A stretch of DNA of 64,000 bases from Winogradskyella costae. Its GTDB lineage: Bacteria; Bacteroidota; Bacteroidia; Flavobacteriales; Flavobacteriaceae. The DNA is taken from NCBI RefSeq assembly GCF_013403865.1, contig NZ_JABFDK010000001.1, positions 1,612,001-1,676,000 of the forward strand, given 5' to 3'. Numbering within the stretch: the stretch's first letter is position 1; every line of letters starts with the position of its first letter. Under the pieces are notes generated by a model. The model did no database searches. It had not been told where the DNA came from and saw nothing but the letters and a program-made list of their open reading frames with translations. Both the position numbers and the translations under genes were made by a program. Below, piece after piece: positions 15,884-25,274 of the stretch.

Positions 15884-16822
15884 ATGATACCCATGAAAAC
15901 ATTCTCAATAGCCATTCACGGAGGAGCAGGAACTTTAGTGAAAGGGATGATGACTCCAGAATTAGAAGCACAGTATAAATCGGCATTACAGTCGGCTTTA
16001 AATGAAGGTTATAAACTATTAGACCACGGAAAGTCTGCAATTGAGGCTGTTGAAGAAGCTGTAAAATTATTAGAAAATTCACATTTATTCAATGCCGGAA
16101 AAGGCTCTGTGTTTACAGCTACCGAAACGCATGAAATGGATGCGAGTATCATGGATGGTAAAACCCTGAATGCAGGAGGCGTGAGCTTAATTACAGGAAT
16201 TAAAAACCCGGTGTCTTTGGCTCGTGATGTGATGGAAAAAAGCGAACATGTATTCTTAGCCGGAGATGGAGCCATGCAGTTTGCTAAAGAACTTAATTAT
16301 AAGTTGGAAGATGCATCTTATTTCTATGATGAGTTTCGACACAAACAATGGTTAGAAATTAAAGATACCGACAGTTTTCAGTTAGATCATTCTACAAAAA
16401 AAGACTCTAAATTCGGAACCGTTGGTGCGGTAGCTTGCGATAAAGATGGTAACATCGCAGCAGCAACCTCAACTGGCGGTATGACGAATAAAAAATGGGG
16501 ACGTGTAGGAGATTCTCCAATGATAGGAGCTGGGAATTATGCCAACAACAAAACTTGCGCCATCAGTTGCACCGGAAGCGGTGAGTTTTTTATTAAAGGG
16601 GTTGTGGCTTATGATGTGGCTTGTTTAATGGAGCACAAAGGCATGTCAGTAGAAGACGCTTCAAACGAAGTCATCAATAAAAGAATTCTAGACATTGGTG
16701 GTGATGGTGGTTTAATTGCTGTTGATGCGAAAGGGAATATTGCGATGCCTTTTAATACGGAAGGGATGTATCGTGGACAGAAATCGTCGAATGGTGTTAA
16801 TGAAGTTGCTATTTATGGTTAG
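15884..16822 (+). CDS. Isoaspartyl peptidase / L-asparaginase (Ntn hydrolase, plant type)
   Basis: 312 residues with the family N-terminus FSIAIHGGAGTL and the autocleavage site KFGTVGAVACD. Thr179 becomes the N-terminal nucleophile after the precursor splits into alpha and beta chains. Downstream are GGMTNKKWGRVGDSPMIGAG and CTGSGEFF of the substrate pocket. The enzyme hydrolyses beta-aspartyl dipeptides and asparagine. No signal peptide is visible, so it is cytoplasmic. Its position next to cyanophycinase and cyanophycin synthetase suggests that it splits the beta-Asp-Arg released from cyanophycin. Starts at 15884 or 15893 are both possible; the latter gives MKTFSIAIHGG. Confidence 0.92.
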   Translation: MIPMKTFSIAIHGGAGTLVKGMMTPELEAQYKSALQSALNEGYKLLDHGKSAIEAVEEAVKLLENSHLFNAGKGSVFTATETHEMDASIMDGKTLNAGGVSLITGIKNPVSLARDVMEKSEHVFLAGDGAMQFAKELNYKLEDASYFYDEFRHKQWLEIKDTDSFQLDHSTKKDSKFGTVGAVACDKDGNIAAATSTGGMTNKKWGRVGDSPMIGAGNYANNKTCAISCTGSGEFFIKGVVAYDVACLMEHKGMSVEDASNEVINKRILDIGGDGGLIAVDAKGNIAMPFNTEGMYRGQKSSNGVNEVAIYG

Positions 16823-16954
16823 TTGGAAGTTGTTTAGACCTATTTTTCTATGAAACTCCGTGAAACCACTGCGCATCTCTGTGTAATAACTGCAGAGACT
16901 AAAGCCGTGTCTGGATTTTAGTAAAATATTGAAAACTAAATATATAGTAATGAG

Positions 16955-16979
16955 ATCCCTTTTTTCAAAGGGATTTTTT
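16955..16979 (+). terminator. Terminator after the isoaspartyl peptidase gene
   Basis: ATCCCTTT (16955-16962), a TTTC loop, AAAGGGAT (16967-16974) and a T-run to 16979. The T-run overlaps the stop codon of the convergent cyanophycinase gene. The preceding spacer 16823-16950 holds no gene; its stretch around ACTCCGTGAAACCACTGCG looks like remnant repeat DNA. Confidence 0.7.
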
Positions 16980-17841
16980 AGATGAAGTCGGCTTCAATAG
17001 GTAACACCTTTACTTTTCGCGTTTTAATATTGTATTCATCACCGTTAGACAATACATGAATTGTAAGATTAGCAACAGTCATCGGAGTGCCTTCTTCTAA
17101 TATCTTTTCGTTGTTATGCGTTAAAGTACTTCCGTCAAAAACAATAACCATCCCAGAGCCAATCACCGTACAGTCATTTCCATTTTTAATAATCATACCT
17201 GTATCTTCTGCCAATCCAAGTCCAATTAAATTTGGAAATTTAGCAACAGCCTCAGACTGTCTTCCAAAGCGACCACGACGAACAAAATGAGTATCTATAA
17301 TTAACTCAGGTATCAATCCTAAGCCTTTATACATATTCACAGCACCTTTAATAAATGATTCAGAAGCACTTCCGCCTGCAATCATTTCGTTGGCCATTGC
17401 CATGGCGCCAGCACTTGTACCTGCAATAACAAAACCAGCTTCGTTAACAAAGCGTTCCGCTAGAATGGTGTGGATGATGGTCCCTCCAATTTTATCGGTA
17501 ATCTTAGATTGGTCACCGCCCGAAAACATAACGCAGTTTGCACTTTTTATAAGTTCAATAGCGTGTGGAGTTTCAGAATCTTCCTTAGAGCGAATGTCTA
17601 AAACAGTAACATTTGTACAGCCTAATGTAGAAAATGCGGTTAAGTAATTTTCACCAACCTCCACAGGAATACTAGATGCCGTTGGTATCACCACAATTTT
17701 AGCATCAACCCCTCCAGCTTCTTTAACGACATGGAATAAAATTCCTTCGTCAATAAACTCTAGTGTGTAGATTTCACTTTCTTCAATACCTTTATCTTCA
17801 TTTCCTCCAATAGGTATTAAAGTTCCCTTTATCTTCTGCAT
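16978..17841 (-). CDS. cphB: Cyanophycinase
   Basis: 287 residues of the S51 peptidase family. The nucleophile elbow is GTSAGAMAMA with Ser143, preceded by the substrate loop MFSGGDQSKIT (105-115) and followed by DTHFVRRGRFGRQSEA, whose arginines and histidine line the active site. Cyanophycinase is an exopeptidase that releases beta-Asp-Arg dipeptides from the storage polymer cyanophycin. There is no signal peptide, so this is the intracellular (CphB) type. It is divergent from cphA, with 97 bp between. TAnnTTTG appears on the minus strand as TATTTTTG (17872-17865), about 25 nt before the ATG. Confidence 0.93.
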   Translation of the reverse strand: MQKIKGTLIPIGGNEDKGIEESEIYTLEFIDEGILFHVVKEAGGVDAKIVVIPTASSIPVEVGENYLTAFSTLGCTNVTVLDIRSKEDSETPHAIELIKSANCVMFSGGDQSKITDKIGGTIIHTILAERFVNEAGFVIAGTSAGAMAMANEMIAGGSASESFIKGAVNMYKGLGLIPELIIDTHFVRRGRFGRQSEAVAKFPNLIGLGLAEDTGMIIKNGNDCTVIGSGMVIVFDGSTLTHNNEKILEEGTPMTVANLTIHVLSNGDEYNIKTRKVKVLPIEADFI

Positions 17842-17938
17842 AATTTACATCTAAAAATATAGGCCAAAAATAAGCCATTTTTTTTAGTGAAAAATACTAT
17901 ATTTAGAATCTTTCAATAACTAAAACAAACCAACGAAC

Positions 17939-20581
17939 ATGAAAATACGCGAAATTAATGCGATGAGAGGACCTAATTACTGGTCTGTAAGACGACATAA
18001 ATTAATTGTAATGGTTCTCGATCTTGAAGAGATGGAAGACTTACCTTCAAATAAAATTGAAGGTTTTCCAGAGCGATTAAAAACGATGTTTCCTACAATG
18101 TATTCGCACCGCTGTTCTGAAGGTTGTGAAGGTGGTTTTTTTATGCGAGTTGATGACGGTACTTGGATGGGGCATATTATAGAGCATATTGCTTTAGAGA
18201 TTCAAACCCTTGCAGGAATGGATACGGGCTTTGGAAGAACTAGAGGTTATGGAGAGCACGGTGTTTATAGTGTGGTGTTTTCATATATGGAAGAATCTGT
18301 AGGACGTTTTGCCGCTAAATCTGCTGTGAGAATATGTGAAGCCTTAATTGCTGGTGATGCTTATGATTTGTCTGACGATATTCAGGAAATGAGAGAATTG
18401 CGTGAAGCCGATCGTTTAGGACCTAGTACGGGTTCTATTGTAGAAGAAGCCGAAGCTCGGGGTATTCCTTGGATACGACTAAATAAATATTCATTGTGTC
18501 AGTTGGGTTATGGGGCGAATCAGAAACGGATTCAAGCTACCGTGACATCTGAAACAAGTAGTATTGGTGTAGAGTTGGCTTGCGATAAAGAAGATACTAA
18601 GTTTTTATTAGAACAAGCTGAGGTTGAAGTGCCCCGTGGAGATATTATTCGTCGTGAACGCAGTTTAGAAGAGGCCTGTAACTATGTTGGTTATCCTTTA
18701 GTAATTAAGCCTATTGATGGTAATCATGGTCGCGGTATTACTGTAGATATTCAAAATTATGACGATGCCTTAGCGGCGTTTCACCATGCAAAGGAAAGTT
18801 CAAAAAGTGGAGCCATTATCGTTGAAAAGTTTATTGTTGGTCAAGATTATAGATTATTAGTTATTAATAATAGGTTAGTCGCTGGAGCTATTAGAACTCC
18901 TGCGCATGTTATTGGAGATGGGACATCTACGGTTCAGGAATTAATAGATAAAGTGAATAGCGATCCTCGACGTGGATTTGGACATGAAAACGTATTGACG
19001 AAAATCACTACAAACGAGCTAACACTAACCATTATAAAAGATGCAGGTTATACGTTGGAATCTGTGATTGCAGAAGGTGAGCGTTTAATTTTAAAAGACA
19101 CCGCTAACTTAAGTACAGGAGGAACCGCTGAAGATATTACAGATATTATACATCCTGCAAACGTAAGTATGGCAGAACGTATTTCTAAAATTATTGATTT
19201 AGATATTTGTGGTATCGATATTATGACCACTGATATTTCGCAGCCCTTATCCGAAACCGGAGGAGCTGTGTTAGAAGTTAATGCTGGTCCTGGATTTAGA
19301 ATGCACTTAGCACCAACCTCTGGATTGCCAAGAAATGTAGCCGCTCCAGTAATTGATAAATTATTTCCAAATAAAGGAGACACAGGGCGTATTCCAATTA
19401 TTGCCATTACCGGAACCAACGGAAAGACCACAACGTCTAGATTAATAGCGCATATTGCTAAAATGAATGGTTATCGTGTGGGGTATACTACTAGTGATGG
19501 TGTTTATATTCAGAATCGTTTATTGATGACGGGCGATTGTACTGGCCCTGCAAGTGCAGAATTTGTATTGAAAGATCCTACTGTGAATTTTGCGGTTTTA
19601 GAATGTGCACGTGGTGGTTTACTTAGAGCTGGTTTAGGCTTTAAAAAGTGTGATGTGGCTATTGTAACGAATGTGGCAGCAGATCATTTAGGCTTAAAAG
19701 GGATTCATACTATAGAACAATTAGCAAAAGTAAAAGGAGTTGTGCCAGAAACGGTTTTACCAGATGGCTATGCGATTTTAAATGCTGATGATGATTTAGT
19801 CTACGATATGCGACGCAGTTTGGATTGTAATGTAGCCTTATTTTCTATGGATGAAAACAATCCACATATTAAAGCATTACAACGCTTAAACGGTATTACA
19901 GCAGTTTATGAAAATGGCTATGTCACCATTTGTAGAGGCGAATGGAAAATGCGTCTCATGAAAGCAGAAAACATTCCGTTAACTTATGGTGGGAAAGCAA
20001 AATTTATGATTCAGAACGTGTTAGCAGCCGTTTTAGGGGCGCACGTGCAAGGTATTAGTATTGAAGATATGAAAGCTGGCTTGGAAACGTTTATTCCTTC
20101 GGCTTCGCAGACACCAGGACGTTTAAACTTATTTAAATTTAAGGATTTTTCTATTCTATTAGATTATGCTCATAATCCTGCAGGAATGAGAGCTTTGCAA
20201 GCGTTTACAAATGAACTAGAAGCCACCGTAAAAGTTGGCATCATTGCAGGTATTGGAGACAGACGTGTTGAAGATAACAACGAAATGGGAGCGATTGCCG
20301 CCGACATGTTTGATGAAATTATTATTAGACAAGATAAACGTTTAAGAGGTAAAACAGAGCAAGAATTAATTAAGATGCTCGATGATGGCATTAAGCAACG
20401 AGATCCAAATAAGAAAACGACTATAATTCCATCAGAAAAAGAAGCGATTAAATTTGCTGTTAGGAATGCGGTTAAAGGATCACTTATTATATTGTGTAGT
20501 GACGTGATACCTGATGCTTTAGAGTTGGTGAAGAAATTTAAAGAGCAAGAAGCGAATGGTGAATTAAATTATGCGGATTAA
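17939..20581 (+). CDS. cphA: Cyanophycin synthetase
   Basis: 880 residues, the normal length of CphA1 enzymes. The N-terminal domain (MKIREINAMRGPNYWSVRRH) is followed by an ATP-grasp domain (about 210-475: PLVIKPIDGNHGRGIT, VIEKF-like VEKFIVGQDYRLLVIN, LEVNAGPGFRMHL) that adds aspartate. A Mur-ligase-like domain (GTNGKTTTSR, 492-501; VLECARGGLLRAGLGF; LDYAHNPAGMRALQ) adds arginine to the aspartate side chain. Substrates are Asp, Arg and ATP, and the product is multi-L-arginyl-poly-L-aspartate, a cytoplasmic nitrogen store. The two degradation genes are immediately upstream. Confidence 0.94.
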   Translation: MKIREINAMRGPNYWSVRRHKLIVMVLDLEEMEDLPSNKIEGFPERLKTMFPTMYSHRCSEGCEGGFFMRVDDGTWMGHIIEHIALEIQTLAGMDTGFGRTRGYGEHGVYSVVFSYMEESVGRFAAKSAVRICEALIAGDAYDLSDDIQEMRELREADRLGPSTGSIVEEAEARGIPWIRLNKYSLCQLGYGANQKRIQATVTSETSSIGVELACDKEDTKFLLEQAEVEVPRGDIIRRERSLEEACNYVGYPLVIKPIDGNHGRGITVDIQNYDDALAAFHHAKESSKSGAIIVEKFIVGQDYRLLVINNRLVAGAIRTPAHVIGDGTSTVQELIDKVNSDPRRGFGHENVLTKITTNELTLTIIKDAGYTLESVIAEGERLILKDTANLSTGGTAEDITDIIHPANVSMAERISKIIDLDICGIDIMTTDISQPLSETGGAVLEVNAGPGFRMHLAPTSGLPRNVAAPVIDKLFPNKGDTGRIPIIAITGTNGKTTTSRLIAHIAKMNGYRVGYTTSDGVYIQNRLLMTGDCTGPASAEFVLKDPTVNFAVLECARGGLLRAGLGFKKCDVAIVTNVAADHLGLKGIHTIEQLAKVKGVVPETVLPDGYAILNADDDLVYDMRRSLDCNVALFSMDENNPHIKALQRLNGITAVYENGYVTICRGEWKMRLMKAENIPLTYGGKAKFMIQNVLAAVLGAHVQGISIEDMKAGLETFIPSASQTPGRLNLFKFKDFSILLDYAHNPAGMRALQAFTNELEATVKVGIIAGIGDRRVEDNNEMGAIAADMFDEIIIRQDKRLRGKTEQELIKMLDDGIKQRDPNKKTTIIPSEKEAIKFAVRNAVKGSLIILCSDVIPDALELVKKFKEQEANGELNYAD

Positions 20582-20602
20582 TCCACTAATGATTATATAA
20601 TG

Positions 20603-20635
20603 AAAAAAAGCCGAAACGTGAGTTTCGGCTTTTTT
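20603..20635 (+). terminator. Strong terminator after cphA (bidirectional shape)
   Basis: AGCCGAAAC, a GTGA loop and GTTTCGGCT form a perfect 9-bp stem at 20609-20630, with A7 before and T6 after. It could therefore also stop the convergent small gene that ends at 20665. Confidence 0.85.
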
Positions 20636-20664
20636 AATAAGGTTAATAGCGTTTTTATAATGGC

Positions 20665-20925
20665 TTAACAAAGCTTTATAGTCTTTACTCTAATTTGAAG
20701 ACTTTTTCTGAAAGATTTGATACTGATGATTTCGTTATTCTTTTTACGATTCATTTTTAAAACTTTAGCTTTAATTTCTGGAGAAATAGCAGCTTCATTC
20801 GTTTCAGGCTTTTCCGTTTTAGTAGTTTCAACAATCGTAGTTTCGTTAGTTGTTTTTACATCTTGTTGTGCAAAACTTGTAAGAGACATTGTTAAAAATA
20901 ATATGATGAATAAACCTTTTTTCAT
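20665..20925 (-). CDS. Small secreted hypothetical protein
   Basis: 86 residues. A clear signal peptide, MKKGLFIILFLTMSLTSFAQ, is cleaved before QDVKTTN. The mature part is threonine/glutamate-rich (TTNETTIVETTKTEKPETNEAA), then basic (KAKVLKMNRKKNNE, SFRKSLQIRVKTIK). No family is recognised. The signal peptide and position between terminator and promoter-like DNA support a real gene. An overlapping plus-strand reading at 20717-21004 is judged a shadow. Confidence 0.65.
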   Translation of the reverse strand: MKKGLFIILFLTMSLTSFAQQDVKTTNETTIVETTKTEKPETNEAAISPEIKAKVLKMNRKKNNEIISIKSFRKSLQIRVKTIKLC

Positions 20926-21049
20926 AATTGTAGGAAGCTATATTTGTTTTAACTTCGAGTCAAAGAAACGCAACATATTTAGTGTGATTGAAATTTTTAG
21001 ATGAAATCGGTCGATAAACTGTTAATTGGAAACCGCTCGTAAAAATCAC

Positions 21050-21163
21050 CGATGAAATGCATGATATGCGCTCATAGCCCTTTAGATACGTTGCGTTTTA
21101 AGTTAAACGATATGATTTGTTGGATAAAAAACACTTCCAGATGGAAAATATCGATGAAATGCA
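21050..21163 (+). repeat. Pair of 12-bp direct repeats in the gap before the aldehyde dehydrogenase gene
   Basis: CGATGAAATGCA occurs at 21050-21061 and 21152-21163. The gap 20926-21202 otherwise contains no recognisable gene. Confidence 0.45.
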
Positions 21164-21202
21164 CAAAATAAGCTTGAAGTACCCATAAATAGACAATTAA
21201 TT

Positions 21203-22615
21203 ATGAATGATTTTAGCAATAATCCCTATTATGAATTGTTTTCGAAACAACACATTAATCAGTATGCTGTAGGTAATCGGACTTATAAAGAACGAGTGAA
21301 ACTTTTAAACAAGCTTCAACATGCAATAGAAGTGACTTATAGAACTGAAATCCAAGTTGCATTACAAAACGATTTGGGTAAACCAGTTGTAGAAACCGAG
21401 CTTACAGAAATCTATGCTATTATAGGAGATATAAAATATGCCAAAAAGTACCTGCATCAATGGATGCGGAAGCAACGCGTAGAAACACCAATAGCGATGT
21501 TAGGCTCTAGTTCTTATATAAAGCATGAACCTAAAGGAGTGTGTTTAATTATTTCGCCATGGAATTTTCCTTTCAATCTTACGTTTGGCCCTTTAATATC
21601 TGCAATTGCAGCAGGCAATACCGTTATTATAAAACTATCTGAAATGACGCCTAACTCATCAGCGTTAATGGCTAAGATTGTTGCGGCTCTGTTTTCTGAA
21701 GATGAAGTTGCAGTGCTTCAAGGTGAAGTTGAAGTCTCTACCCAATTATTAAAATTACCTTTTAACCATATCTTTTTTACAGGCTCTCCAAATGTGGGGA
21801 AGATTGTAATGAAAGCCGCATCGGAACATTTGGCATCTGTAACCTTAGAATTGGGTGGGAAATCACCAACTATAATCGATGAAACAGCTAACATAGATAA
21901 AGCCGCAAAGAAAATCATATGGGCTAAGTTTTTAAACTGTGGTCAAATTTGCGTGTCACCAGATTATGTGTTGATTGATGAAAGTGTAAAAACTCAGTTC
22001 ATAGAGGCGTGTAAAAAGTGGCTTGATACGTTTTACAGCGATAATCCAAAAGCATCCGATTCTTATGGAAGGATAGTCACCGATAAACATTTTGAGCGCT
22101 TAAGTTCTTATCTCGAAAATGCAAAAACGCTACAAGCTAAATTTGAAGTCGATGGACAAACCGATAGTGCTTTAAAATATATAGGACCGACTATAATTTC
22201 CGATTTAAAATCAGAAGCTAAATTGCTCGAAGACGAAATTTTTGGACCAATTTTACCGATTGTTACTTATGATAGTTTGGATATGGCCATTGCGTACATT
22301 AATTCTAAACCACGACCATTAGCACTTTATATATATAGTAACAGTAAAGCCAATATGAATACGATTTTAAATAACACCAGGGCAGGAGGTACGTGTATTA
22401 ATAATAGTGTATTGCATTATACCAACCATAATTTACCTTTTGGTGGGGTTAATAATAGTGGTGTTGGGAAAAGTCATGGGTTCTTTGGATTTAAGGCGTT
22501 TAGTAATGAACGCTCGGTAATGACACAACATACGTATGGTGTTACTGAGCTGTTGTTTCCTCCGTATACTGGGTTTAAGGAAAAGTTAGCAAGGTTAACT
22601 ATTAAGTGGTTTTAG
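21203..22615 (+). CDS. Aldehyde dehydrogenase family protein (fatty-aldehyde type)
   Basis: 470 residues, the short ALDH form. Visible landmarks are PWNFPFNLTFGPLISAIAAGN (cofactor region), LSEMTPN, HIFFTGSPNVGK (Rossmann loop), the glutamate motif LELGGKSP, catalytic Cys250 in NCGQICVSPDYV, and EIFGPILPI. The C-terminal tail (LLFPPYTGFKEKLARLTIKWF) is amphipathic, as in membrane-associated ALDH3-type enzymes that oxidise long-chain aldehydes with NAD(P)+. Its last 4 bp overlap the convergent asparaginase gene. The physiological substrate is not known. Confidence 0.92.
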   Translation: MNDFSNNPYYELFSKQHINQYAVGNRTYKERVKLLNKLQHAIEVTYRTEIQVALQNDLGKPVVETELTEIYAIIGDIKYAKKYLHQWMRKQRVETPIAMLGSSSYIKHEPKGVCLIISPWNFPFNLTFGPLISAIAAGNTVIIKLSEMTPNSSALMAKIVAALFSEDEVAVLQGEVEVSTQLLKLPFNHIFFTGSPNVGKIVMKAASEHLASVTLELGGKSPTIIDETANIDKAAKKIIWAKFLNCGQICVSPDYVLIDESVKTQFIEACKKWLDTFYSDNPKASDSYGRIVTDKHFERLSSYLENAKTLQAKFEVDGQTDSALKYIGPTIISDLKSEAKLLEDEIFGPILPIVTYDSLDMAIAYINSKPRPLALYIYSNSKANMNTILNNTRAGGTCINNSVLHYTNHNLPFGGVNNSGVGKSHGFFGFKAFSNERSVMTQHTYGVTELLFPPYTGFKEKLARLTIKWF

Positions 22616-23622
22616 GATTTATTAAAATAATCCGATTGAATATGTTCATTTGTTCCATTGTGGAATTTGGTGATGCTAAATGATTTTTGAATAGAGTAGC
22701 ATCCTGTTTCGCCTTTTTTATTCATAGCCACGTAGCCCACTTGAAAATCCCTAAAATTACTTTTCGGTTTGTTTGTAATTCTTTTAATCGCATCTTCACA
22801 GGCCTGTTGCGGTGATTTGCCTTGTCGCATTAATTCAACCACTAAAAAGCTACCAACCGTTTTAACAATTGCTTCTCCCAAACCTGTAGCAACACAACCA
22901 CCTATGTCATTATCTATAAATAAGCCTGATCCAATAATTGCAGAGTCACCAACACGTCCACCAAGTTTATAGGCTAAACCACTTGTAGTGCAAGCTCCTG
23001 AGATATCACCATTATTATCCATGGCAAGCATGCCTATTGTATCGTGATTTTCTATGTTAATTATGGGTTTATATTTGGCTTCAATTTTCCATTTTTCCCA
23101 AGCTCTTTTTGAGGATTCCGTTAATAAGTCTTCGGATTTAAACCCTTTTGAAACAGCAAATTGTTTGGCGCCTTCGCCAGCGAGCATCACGTGTGGAGTG
23201 TCTTCCATTATTTTCCGAGCTACAGAAACGGCATGTGTAATATTTTGAAGATACATCACAGATCCACAATTGCCATATTTATCCATTATCGAAGCATCTA
23301 AAGTAACATTACCATCTCTGTCCGGTAGACCACCGTTGCCAACGGTTTGATTCTTTTTATTAGCTTCTTCGACCTTGCAACCGTGTTCAACCGCGTCTAG
23401 AGCATTTCCTCCCGTTTGGAGAATTTCCATTGCTTTTGCGGTTGCAGCTTTAACATGCCATGTAGCCACAACTAGTGGTCGTCTCATTGTGTCAACGATA
23501 GCATCTTCGTTTTGGTTTGCTGATTCTTTGGAGATTCCGTCATTACAACTTATTAAAGAACTTCCTATAGCTAAACCAACACCAGTTATAGACGCTGTTT
23601 TAATAAAATTTCTACGCTTCAT
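22612..23622 (-). CDS. N(4)-(beta-N-acetylglucosaminyl)-L-asparaginase (glycosylasparaginase), exported
   Basis: 336 residues. The N-terminus (MKRRNFIKTASITGVGLAIGSSLISC) has a twin-arginine-like RRNF motif, a hydrophobic stretch and a possible lipoprotein cysteine at residue 26. The Ntn-hydrolase cleavage site is NHDTIGMLAMD, with Thr195 as nucleophile, followed by GGRVGDSAIIGSG and ATGLGEA. The HDTIGM motif closely resembles the glycosylasparaginase of Elizabethkingia, which splits the GlcNAc-Asn bond of N-glycans. It is related in fold to the cytoplasmic isoaspartyl peptidase at 15884 but differs in location and substrate. It is convergent with the aldehyde dehydrogenase gene. Confidence 0.9.
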   Translation of the reverse strand: MKRRNFIKTASITGVGLAIGSSLISCNDGISKESANQNEDAIVDTMRRPLVVATWHVKAATAKAMEILQTGGNALDAVEHGCKVEEANKKNQTVGNGGLPDRDGNVTLDASIMDKYGNCGSVMYLQNITHAVSVARKIMEDTPHVMLAGEGAKQFAVSKGFKSEDLLTESSKRAWEKWKIEAKYKPIINIENHDTIGMLAMDNNGDISGACTTSGLAYKLGGRVGDSAIIGSGLFIDNDIGGCVATGLGEAIVKTVGSFLVVELMRQGKSPQQACEDAIKRITNKPKSNFRDFQVGYVAMNKKGETGCYSIQKSFSITKFHNGTNEHIQSDYFNKS

Positions 23623-23936
23623 ACTTAATTTTTTTAGTATTTCTGTAATGCCAGTAAAGGATACGATTGTGGGAAACTATAACACAAATTAAAACCTATA
23701 AAAGGCATTTAGTTTAGGCTTGATTAAAAGAAATGCTGATTTTCAGACATCTAATATAGTAAAATGCGGACCAAGAGTGTTTTTATAAAATTCCCTTTGT
23801 AATATCGCTCTTATTGGCCTAAATTTAAAAACCAAATTTTTAATAAGTTTAAAGTCCTTAAATAAAAACCTTTAACACTTTAATAAGAGAAGTGGCTTGC
23901 CATATCTATTAATTTTGTAAATTCAAAAAGAACAAA
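23623..23936. other. Divergent intergenic region, 314 bp
   Basis: The region separates the leftward asparaginase gene from the rightward phosphoesterase gene. It is AT-rich with no ORF or stem-loop of note. A TAnnTTTG match (TAATTTTG, 23910-23917) lies 20 nt before the phosphoesterase ATG and is the likely -7 box, without a good -33 partner. Confidence 0.5.
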
Positions 23937-25166
23937 ATGATTCGCTGGATACTATTTGCTATTTTATTTATAATAATTACAGTTTATGGCTTTCAAGCTG
24001 TAAGAACTGTAACCAAACAGACTTGGGTCTATTATCTATTCTTTGCAATTGCCATTGTTGTGGTCGGTAATTTTATCTATCAGTTTGTGGCTGCTAGTGA
24101 AGGTCGGGTTTTAACACCATCTAAAAGTTTTGCCTTTGGTTTTTTATTGGCATTTATGGCCTTTAATTTAGTCTTAGTACCAGTTTTAATTGGAGAAGAT
24201 ATTATTAGAGGTGTCATTAGTTTGTATGATAAAGTAGTTACAAAGAATAATACATTTTACGTGCCATCACGTCGGAAATTTGTGAGTCAAGTCGCCTTAG
24301 GATTAGCTGCAATACCGATGTCTTCATTGCTTTATGGTATGTTTAAAGGTAAGTATAACTTTAGAGTCCTTAAATATACATTGCATTACGAAGATCTTCC
24401 AGAAGCCTTTGATGGGTATAAAATAACTCAAATTAGTGATATTCATTCGGGTAGTTTTGATAATCATGAGAAGGTTGAATATGCTGTAGATTTAATCAAT
24501 GAGCAACAATCTGATGTATTATTATTTACAGGTGATATGGTGAATAATAAAGCTTCTGAAATGTTACCTTGGCTTGATACCTTCGGAAGATTGAAAGCTA
24601 AAGATGGTAAATTTTCTGTTTTAGGGAATCATGATTATGGAGATTATGTCGATTGGAATTCACCTGAAGAAAAAGCTCAAAACCTAGAGGATTTAAAAAC
24701 GATACAAAAAGATATTGGTTTCGATTTATTGTTAAACGAAAGTCGCTATCTTGAAAAGAATGGACAGCGCATAGCATTAGTTGGTGTAGAGAATTGGGGA
24801 AAGGGAGGTTTTATAAAAGTAGGGGACTTAGGTAAAGCTGCATCTCAAATTCAGGCCGATGATTTTAAAATATTAATGACACACGATCCAAGTCATTGGG
24901 AGGCAAAAGTATTAAAAGATCCATATCATTACCATTTAACTTTGAGTGGGCACACACATGGTATGCAATTCGGAATTGAGATACCAGGTTGGATAAAATG
25001 GAGTCCCGCGAAATGGCGTTATAAGCAATGGGCAGGGATTTATACAGAGTTAGATCAGCACATTAATGTAAATAGAGGCTTTGGTTACTTAGGATATCCT
25101 GGTCGTGTTGGTATTTGGCCAGAAATCACAGTGATTGAACTCAAAAAAGGGTCGAAAAGTGCGTAA
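23937..25166 (+). CDS. Membrane-anchored metallophosphoesterase
   Basis: 409 residues. The first about 140 residues hold four hydrophobic segments (MIRWILFAILFIIITVYGF; YYLFFAIAIVVVGNFIYQF; SFAFGFLLAFMAFNLVLVPVLI; and the segment before KGKYNF). The C-terminal catalytic domain has all the calcineurin-type metal-binding motifs: ITQISDIHSGSF, LLFTGDMVNN, SVLGNHDYGDY, MTHDPSHW and LSGHTHGMQFG. The closest known group is the YaeI/YkuE-like phosphoesterases that act on lipid-linked phosphates at the membrane. The true substrate is unknown. Confidence 0.9.
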   Translation: MIRWILFAILFIIITVYGFQAVRTVTKQTWVYYLFFAIAIVVVGNFIYQFVAASEGRVLTPSKSFAFGFLLAFMAFNLVLVPVLIGEDIIRGVISLYDKVVTKNNTFYVPSRRKFVSQVALGLAAIPMSSLLYGMFKGKYNFRVLKYTLHYEDLPEAFDGYKITQISDIHSGSFDNHEKVEYAVDLINEQQSDVLLFTGDMVNNKASEMLPWLDTFGRLKAKDGKFSVLGNHDYGDYVDWNSPEEKAQNLEDLKTIQKDIGFDLLLNESRYLEKNGQRIALVGVENWGKGGFIKVGDLGKAASQIQADDFKILMTHDPSHWEAKVLKDPYHYHLTLSGHTHGMQFGIEIPGWIKWSPAKWRYKQWAGIYTELDQHINVNRGFGYLGYPGRVGIWPEITVIELKKGSKSA

Positions 25167-25226
25167 TTGTAAAGAATTGCTTATTTTTATGATATGAGTA
25201 CCTTATTTGTAGCAACTATGCATTAA

Positions 25227-25258
25227 TTGTTTACAAGTTTGAAGTACTTATATATTTG
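25227..25258 (+). promoter_or_regulatory. Promoter of the thioredoxin-fold gene
   Basis: TTG (25227-25229) and TATATTTG (25251-25258), 21 nt apart, fit the Bacteroidota consensus. The ATG is 17 nt further on. Confidence 0.55.
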
Positions 25259-25274
25259 ACTAAAACTAAAATAT

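Noticed and set aside
20717-21004. Plus-strand ORF of 95 codons opposite the small secreted protein gene
   Set aside because: The minus-strand product has a clear signal peptide and begins in the same interval; the plus-strand translation has no recognisable features.
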